A stretch of DNA of 64,000 bases from Rhodoferax sp. OV413 (lineage in GTDB: Bacteria; Pseudomonadota; Gammaproteobacteria; Burkholderiales; Burkholderiaceae_C): the NCBI GenBank assembly GCA_945861785.1, contig CAMAWD010000013.1, forward strand, positions 39,833 to 103,832, written 5' to 3'. The notes below the pieces were generated by a model. The model worked only from the letters and a program-made list of their open reading frames with translations. It ran no database searches and had not been told where the DNA came from. Shown here piece after piece: positions 59,958 to 64,000 of this stretch. Positions within the stretch are counted from its first letter, which is position 1, and every line of letters starts with the position of its first letter. The position numbers and the translations under genes are program-made.

Positions 59958-60935
59958 ATGGACATACAGCGCAGGGCAACCATTCACGCCATCGGGGCTG
60001 CGTCCCTGGCGGCGCTGACCGGACCGTTTGCACATGCACAGACCGGCAAGAAACTCACGATCCTGATCGGATTCCCTGCCGGCGGTGCGCCCGACACCGT
60101 CGCCCGGGCCATCAGTGTGTCCCTGCGCGACGCCGGGTACACGGTGATCGTCGACAACAAGGCCGGTGCCGGCGGGCGACTGGCCTCCGATGCCTTGCTG
60201 CAGGCGCCGCCCGACGGCGGCACCATCATGCTGATACCGGGCGGCAACATGACGATCTACCCGCACATCTACGACAAGCTGAAATACGACTGGCACAAGG
60301 ACTTCGCCTTGCTCGCCACCGCCTGCGAGTTCCAGTTCGGCATGGCGGTGGGCCCGTCGGTGCCGGCAAAGACGCTCAAGGAGTTCGTCGACTGGGCCAA
60401 GGCCAACCCCGGCAAGGCGTCCTTCGGAACACCCGGCGCGGGCACCGGCATGCACTTCCTGGGCGTGATGTTCGGGCGCGACGCCAAGATCGACTTCAAC
60501 CACATACCCTACAAGGGCGGTGCGCCGGCGCTGACCGATCTAATGGGAGGCAACGTGCCATCGGTGTTCACCACGCTGCCCAACGTTCTGCAAGCGCACA
60601 AGAACGGCCGCGTGCGCATTCTCGGCTTCTCCGGCGAGAGCCGGCTCAAGGGTTTGCCCGACGTGCCGACCTTCAAGGAATCGGGATTCCCCGACCTGAC
60701 CCTGTCCGAAATGTTCGTTTTTGTGGCGCGCAGCCAGACGCCGGCTTCGGTACAGAAGGACCTGTCCACCGCGTTGTCAGCCGCCGTGCGCTCCAAGGCG
60801 GTCGATGAAGTGCTGGAAAAGGCCGAATACGACCCGCTGGTGATGGAACCGGCGGCCATCGCCAAGCGCCTGCAGGCCGAACAACGGCGCTGGGGCGCGG
60901 TCGTCAAGAGCACGGGTTACAAGTCCGAGGAATGA
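59958..60935 (+). CDS. Bug-family periplasmic solute-binding receptor
   Basis: This 325-residue receptor starts MDIQRRATIHAIGAASLAAL with a Tat-like RR pair and a cleavage region near AHAQ. The mature start is KLTILIGFPAGGAPDTVARA. DFNHIPYKGGAPALTDLMGG is the canonical central motif. AAGGAG lies before the ATG at 59958. Its stop overlaps the sulfatase start (ATGA at 60932-60935), so receptor and sulfatase are co-translated. It may bind the sulfate ester or the organic acid part. Confidence 0.9.
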   Translation: MDIQRRATIHAIGAASLAALTGPFAHAQTGKKLTILIGFPAGGAPDTVARAISVSLRDAGYTVIVDNKAGAGGRLASDALLQAPPDGGTIMLIPGGNMTIYPHIYDKLKYDWHKDFALLATACEFQFGMAVGPSVPAKTLKEFVDWAKANPGKASFGTPGAGTGMHFLGVMFGRDAKIDFNHIPYKGGAPALTDLMGGNVPSVFTTLPNVLQAHKNGRVRILGFSGESRLKGLPDVPTFKESGFPDLTLSEMFVFVARSQTPASVQKDLSTALSAAVRSKAVDEVLEKAEYDPLVMEPAAIAKRLQAEQRRWGAVVKSTGYKSEE

Positions 60936-62494
60936 CGACTGCCAGCCAGCGACGGGCGACCCGGCCCAACATCCTCCTGATCACCAGCGACCAGCACCGG
61001 GGCGACTGTTTCGGCTTCGAAGGGCGGGCCGTACGCACCCCCCACCTCGACCTGCTGGCGGCGCAAGGCACGCGTTTCTCCGCCTGCATCACCCCGAACG
61101 TCGTCTGCATGCCCGCACGCTCGTCGATGCTGACCGGCCTGCTGCCGCTGACCCACGGGTGCCACGACAACGGCATCGATCTGGACGAGGCCCTGGCGGA
61201 ACGCGGCTTTGCGGGCACCCTCGGCCGGTCGGGGTATGCAACCGCCTTTCTCGGCAAAGCGCATTTCTCCAGCAACCATTCACCTTTGCCCACGGGGCGC
61301 TGCGAGAACCTGAAGAGTTCGCACCTGTTCCCGAACGACTGGACCGGCCCGTACATGGGTTTCGACCATGTGGAACTGGTGCAACTCGGCCACAACTACT
61401 GGTTGCCGGAGCGTCCGCCTGGCGGCATGCACTACGAGCGCTGGTACCACGGGGACGGCCAGGGCGACCTCAAGGACGCGCTGTATGGCACGCGCCTGCC
61501 GCCGGCCACCCACGCGGCGCAGACGCATAACTCTGCATTGCCGACGGCCTGGCACAACAGCACCTGGCTCGGCGATCGCGCCGTGGAATACCTGCGCGGT
61601 CGCGGTCGCGCACGACGCTATGGCGCCACCCAGCCGTTTTGCACCTGGCTGTCATTCGCCGATCCGCACCATCCGTTCGACGCACCCGCCCCCTGGTGCC
61701 ATCTGCACCAGCCCGCTGACGTCGACCTGCCACCCCATCGCACACGCGACCTGGAGCGCCGGCCATGGTGGCACCGCGCCGCCATGGAGAACACGCCGCA
61801 GGGCGGCGACCGCAAGGTGCGCGAGGAGTACTCGCGCATGCCGCCGCAAACCGACGCGCAGTTGCGCGAATTGATCGCCAACTACTACGGCATGATTTCG
61901 CTGGTGGACCACAGTGTCGGCCGGGTGCTGGCGGCGCTGCAGGACGAAGGCCTGGCCGACAACACCGTGGTGGTGTTCACCTCGGACCATGGCGACTGGC
62001 TCGGCGACCACGGGCTGGTGCTCAAGGGGCCGATGTTCTATGAAGGACTGTTGCGCGTGGGCATGATCGTCCGTGGCCCGGGCGTACCTGCGGCGAAAGT
62101 GGTGCCGCACCCGGTTTCCACCATCGACCTCGCCGCCACGTTCGGCGACTATGCCGGCACGCCGGTCGAGGCCGCCACGCACAGCCTTTCATTACGGCCA
62201 TTGATCGAAGGCGACACAGCCCGGGACCATGCGCTGTCCGAATGGCGGCTCGGGCCGGCGCGCTGCGGCGTGGCGCTGGACCTGCGCGCGGTACGCACCC
62301 GCCACGCCAAGCTGACCCTCGAACTGGGCACCGGTACGGGTGAAATGTACGACCTGCGCAACGATCCGCATGAATGCGAGAACCGCTTCGACGACCCCGC
62401 TTACCGTGGCCTGCGTGACGAACTGACACAGCGATTGATGGGTCGCCCCGACGATGTTCGCGACCCGTTGCCGCTGCCCGTTGGGCCGGCCTGA
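60932..62494 (+). CDS. Type I sulfatase
   Basis: This 520-residue sulfatase has the formylglycine motif C59-M-P-A-R63 in NVVCMPARSSMLTG, metal residues D20 and Q21 (LITSDQHRGDCFGFEG) and the DHG motif in VFTSDHGDWLGDHG. The C-terminal RTRHAKLTLELGTGTGEMYD and DLRNDPHECENRFDD are typical of sulfatases. There is no signal peptide. It differs substantially from the sulfatase at 58259, so the two may act on different esters. The coupling with the Bug receptor gene suggests one substrate class. Confidence 0.9.
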   Translation: MTTASQRRATRPNILLITSDQHRGDCFGFEGRAVRTPHLDLLAAQGTRFSACITPNVVCMPARSSMLTGLLPLTHGCHDNGIDLDEALAERGFAGTLGRSGYATAFLGKAHFSSNHSPLPTGRCENLKSSHLFPNDWTGPYMGFDHVELVQLGHNYWLPERPPGGMHYERWYHGDGQGDLKDALYGTRLPPATHAAQTHNSALPTAWHNSTWLGDRAVEYLRGRGRARRYGATQPFCTWLSFADPHHPFDAPAPWCHLHQPADVDLPPHRTRDLERRPWWHRAAMENTPQGGDRKVREEYSRMPPQTDAQLRELIANYYGMISLVDHSVGRVLAALQDEGLADNTVVVFTSDHGDWLGDHGLVLKGPMFYEGLLRVGMIVRGPGVPAAKVVPHPVSTIDLAATFGDYAGTPVEAATHSLSLRPLIEGDTARDHALSEWRLGPARCGVALDLRAVRTRHAKLTLELGTGTGEMYDLRNDPHECENRFDDPAYRGLRDELTQRLMGRPDDVRDPLPLPVGPA

Positions 62495-62711
62495 CTGCGC
62501 AGTGTTGATCTTGATCGCACGACGGGAAGTGCCCGCCGATTCATTCTGGGTCAACCCGGCAACGGATACGCCAATGTTCCTGCGGTAACTGAGCCAGGAT
62601 CGACGTCTGCCGAGAATCAAGGACACCGGCGGGCCCGAAATGGCAAGGTTTCGCCGCCCTCGGCGACCATGCACCCAGTAACCCACCAATACACCATGAG
62701 GAGACATCCGA

Positions 62712-63521
62712 ATGCCAAAACTGTCCCGCCGTTCCGCCCTGCTTGCCACTGCCGGCGCAGGCGCATTGCTCCAGGGCTGCGCCAATCCCGCAGTCAGCGC
62801 CAATCCCAAACCACGCCACTATGTGCTGGTGCATGGCGCCTGGCATGGCGGTTGGGCCTGGTCCAGGACCGCGCCATTGCTGCGTGCCGCCGGTCACACA
62901 GTCAGCGCCCCCACGCTCAGCGGGCTGGGTGAGCGCTGGCCGGTGGCCGCAGGTACCAGCGGCCTGCATGTCCACGTCAGCGACATCGTGGACCACCTGA
63001 TGATGGAGGATCTGAACAACGTCGTGCTGGTGGGCCACTCTTACGCAGGCTGCGTGGTGTCGGGCGTGCTCGGCGAACGGACCGGTCGCGTCGCCCACGC
63101 GATCTACGTCGATGCGCTGGTGCCGATGAAGGGCCAGGCACTTGCCAGCTTCGTACCCGCGCCGGTCAAGGCCGACTACGAACGATTGGCCGCGCAGAAC
63201 GCGGTGGTGCCGCCGCGTCCGCCGCAAGCCTGGGGAGAGCTCTGGGGTATTACCGACCCGGCGATGATCGCCTGGGCCACTCCCCGCATCAAGCCCCAGG
63301 CGGCACGCAGCTTCACCGAAACCGTCCAGGGCGACCCCATGGCCGAGTCGGTGCGCCGCAGCTTCCTCAAGTGCAATCGCAACCCCAACCCTCTGTTCAA
63401 GACCATTGGTGCTGGTATCCAGAAGGACACGCGTTACCAATATGCCGAGGTCGACGGCCACCACGACGTGATGTTGCTGGACCCCCAGCGGTTCGCCGAT
63501 GCCCTGCTCAGGCTGGGTTGA
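62712..63521 (+). CDS. Alpha/beta-hydrolase, Tat-exported lipoprotein
   Basis: This 269-residue protein has a Tat motif with a lipobox (KLSRRSALLATAGAGALLQGC, lipid cysteine C23). The mature protein is an alpha/beta hydrolase of the salicylate-esterase type: HYVLVHGAWHGGWAWSRTAP, then LVGHSYAGCVVSGVLGE with the GHSYAG nucleophile elbow. GHHDVMLLDPQ carries the catalytic histidine. It is probably anchored in the inner or outer membrane facing the periplasm. It lies 217 nt after the sulfatase gene, a possible helper for ester cleavage before uptake. Confidence 0.85.
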   Translation: MPKLSRRSALLATAGAGALLQGCANPAVSANPKPRHYVLVHGAWHGGWAWSRTAPLLRAAGHTVSAPTLSGLGERWPVAAGTSGLHVHVSDIVDHLMMEDLNNVVLVGHSYAGCVVSGVLGERTGRVAHAIYVDALVPMKGQALASFVPAPVKADYERLAAQNAVVPPRPPQAWGELWGITDPAMIAWATPRIKPQAARSFTETVQGDPMAESVRRSFLKCNRNPNPLFKTIGAGIQKDTRYQYAEVDGHHDVMLLDPQRFADALLRLG

Positions 63522-63603
63522 GAAGCCCCCTCTTTACCCACTCTTGCCTTTCGGAGACTCCACGCTCAGAAGGGGGTGGGGTCACAGAGGGGGTGGCGCA
63601 CAG

Positions 63604-63640
63604 GGGTGGGGTCAGGTCTAGGGGGGTGGGGTCAGGTCTT
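63604..63640 (+). repeat. Tandem GGGGTGGGGTCAGGTCT repeats
   Basis: GGGGTGGGGTCAGGTCT begins at 63603 and again at 63624, two near-identical 20-nt units, preceded by related G-rich units from about 63570. The second unit runs into the left arm of the 63629-63865 inverted repeat. The tandem copies may be remains of earlier insertions of the same element. Confidence 0.5.
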
Positions 63641-63865
63641 GTATTGCAACATTTCTGACGATCGCCAAGCCGGTGGGCGAAACAGTCGCGGCGCGGCTAT
63701 GGGCGGTCGCACCTACGGGCCAAAGCAATCATCCAAACGATCATCCAAACAATCATCCAGCAAGGTCGTGCCGTCGGCAAGGAGGTGCAGGACCCCTTTC
63801 TTGGTCCGGCAAGACGGGATTGGCCCCACCCCTCGCGCGTGATGTTGCAATACAAGACCTGACCC
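63629..63865. repeat. 237-bp element with 24-bp perfect inverted repeats (REP/RAYT-type candidate)
   Basis: The left arm at 63629-63652 (GGGTCAGGTCTTGTATTGCA and 4 more bases) is the exact reverse complement of the right arm at 63842-63865. The core is about 190 nt without a clear gene but with short ATCATCCAAAC repeats near 63730-63760. The arms resemble sequences I associate with REP elements near Y1 (RAYT) transposases in proteobacteria. That link is from memory and untested. Confidence 0.6.
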
Positions 63866-64000
63866 AATACTCGTAGTTTAAGAGATAAAGTGGTCTCCTG
63901 GCTAAATCGGCGCCCACATGGTCGGCTTGCCGGTCGCGCTGCCCGCAGGCGGCGGCTGTGACCGCGTCATCGTTGGCGTGCAGTCAATGGGTTCGTGTCT
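63866..64000. other. Unannotated right edge
   Basis: This 135-nt stretch shows no complete gene and no clear repeat. It may be the promoter region or the beginning of a gene that continues beyond the window. Confidence 0.3.

Noticed and set aside
1..64000. rRNA, tRNA and CRISPR arrays
   Set aside because: I saw no conserved rRNA segments, no clear tRNA cloverleaf ending and no regularly spaced direct repeats with unique spacers. A covariance-model scan would be needed for certainty.

Overview
The window is GC-rich, densely packed bacterial DNA. The many Bug-type (tripartite tricarboxylate transporter) solute receptors, an XdhB/CoxL-type molybdenum hydroxylase, GntR/LysR/GlxA regulators and short overlapping operons all point to a soil or freshwater betaproteobacterium of the order Burkholderiales, most likely Comamonadaceae. 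This is inferred from gene style, not from a marker gene. No rRNA, tRNA or CRISPR array was seen. The only housekeeping-type genes are aroC, metY, yceH, yihY and a CBS-domain gene. Most of the rest is catabolic and transport accessory DNA interspersed with toxin-antitoxin loci and gene remnants.

Layout. (1) 1-5707, minus strand: LysR regulator, FMO-like flavoprotein, DppB/DppC permeases, M24-fold protein and the start of an ABC ATPase, forming one tightly overlapping peptide or amino-acid-derivative uptake operon. (2) 5891-6777: a truncated IS1634-type transposase and an intact MazEF pair with a palindromic operator. (3) 7090-18592: a catabolic cluster around a FadR-type GntR regulator. It has a 3-hydroxyisobutyrate-dehydrogenase-like gene on the minus strand, then MmgE/PrpD, Bug, NTF2-like, SDR, Bug and GntR genes on the plus strand, converging with a minus-strand operon of SDR, TauD dioxygenase, cupin, amidohydrolase and TIM-barrel isomerase. 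The promoters at both outer ends carry the same GGTTCAAC operator-like site. A 29-bp repeat in direct orientation brackets this region and the MazEF pair. (4) 18966-26909: a block with visibly more AT, holding a complete dipeptide-type ABC transporter (SBP, two permeases, fused ATPase), a divergent Baeyer-Villiger-type monooxygenase and a Gfo/Idh/MocA dehydrogenase. (5) 26910-29845: two toxin-antitoxin pairs and remnants of IclR, cyclase, AAA-ATPase and NTF2-like genes. (6) 29846-40192: TPP enzyme, EamA and MFS transporters, aroC, CBS protein, metY, hydrolase, a P450 scrap, and a Bug receptor paired with a class V aminotransferase. (7) 40817-46259: stand-alone molybdenum hydroxylase large subunit, YihY membrane protein, DUF2069 protein and a GlcD-type FAD dehydrogenase. 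(8) 46459-52962: a DmdA-like GcvT-fold demethylase, Tat-exported solute receptor, serine hydrolase, GlxA-type AraC regulator and FAD oxidoreductase. (9) 52997-54593: two decayed and one intact toxin-antitoxin loci. (10) 54655-63521: yceH, a Crp/Fnr regulator, a VOC plus fumarylacetoacetase operon, and two type I sulfatases flanking a Bug receptor, followed by a Tat lipoprotein esterase. (11) 63604-63865: a short element with 24-bp perfect inverted repeats.

How the genes work together. Several self-contained uptake-plus-degradation units sit side by side, each with a receptor or ABC importer, two or more oxidoreductases or hydrolases, and usually its own regulator. The strongest candidate for an undescribed system is the 7090-18592 regulon. 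Second are the DmdA-like/GlxA cluster and the sulfatase-Bug-sulfatase cluster. Substrates are not determinable from sequence alone.
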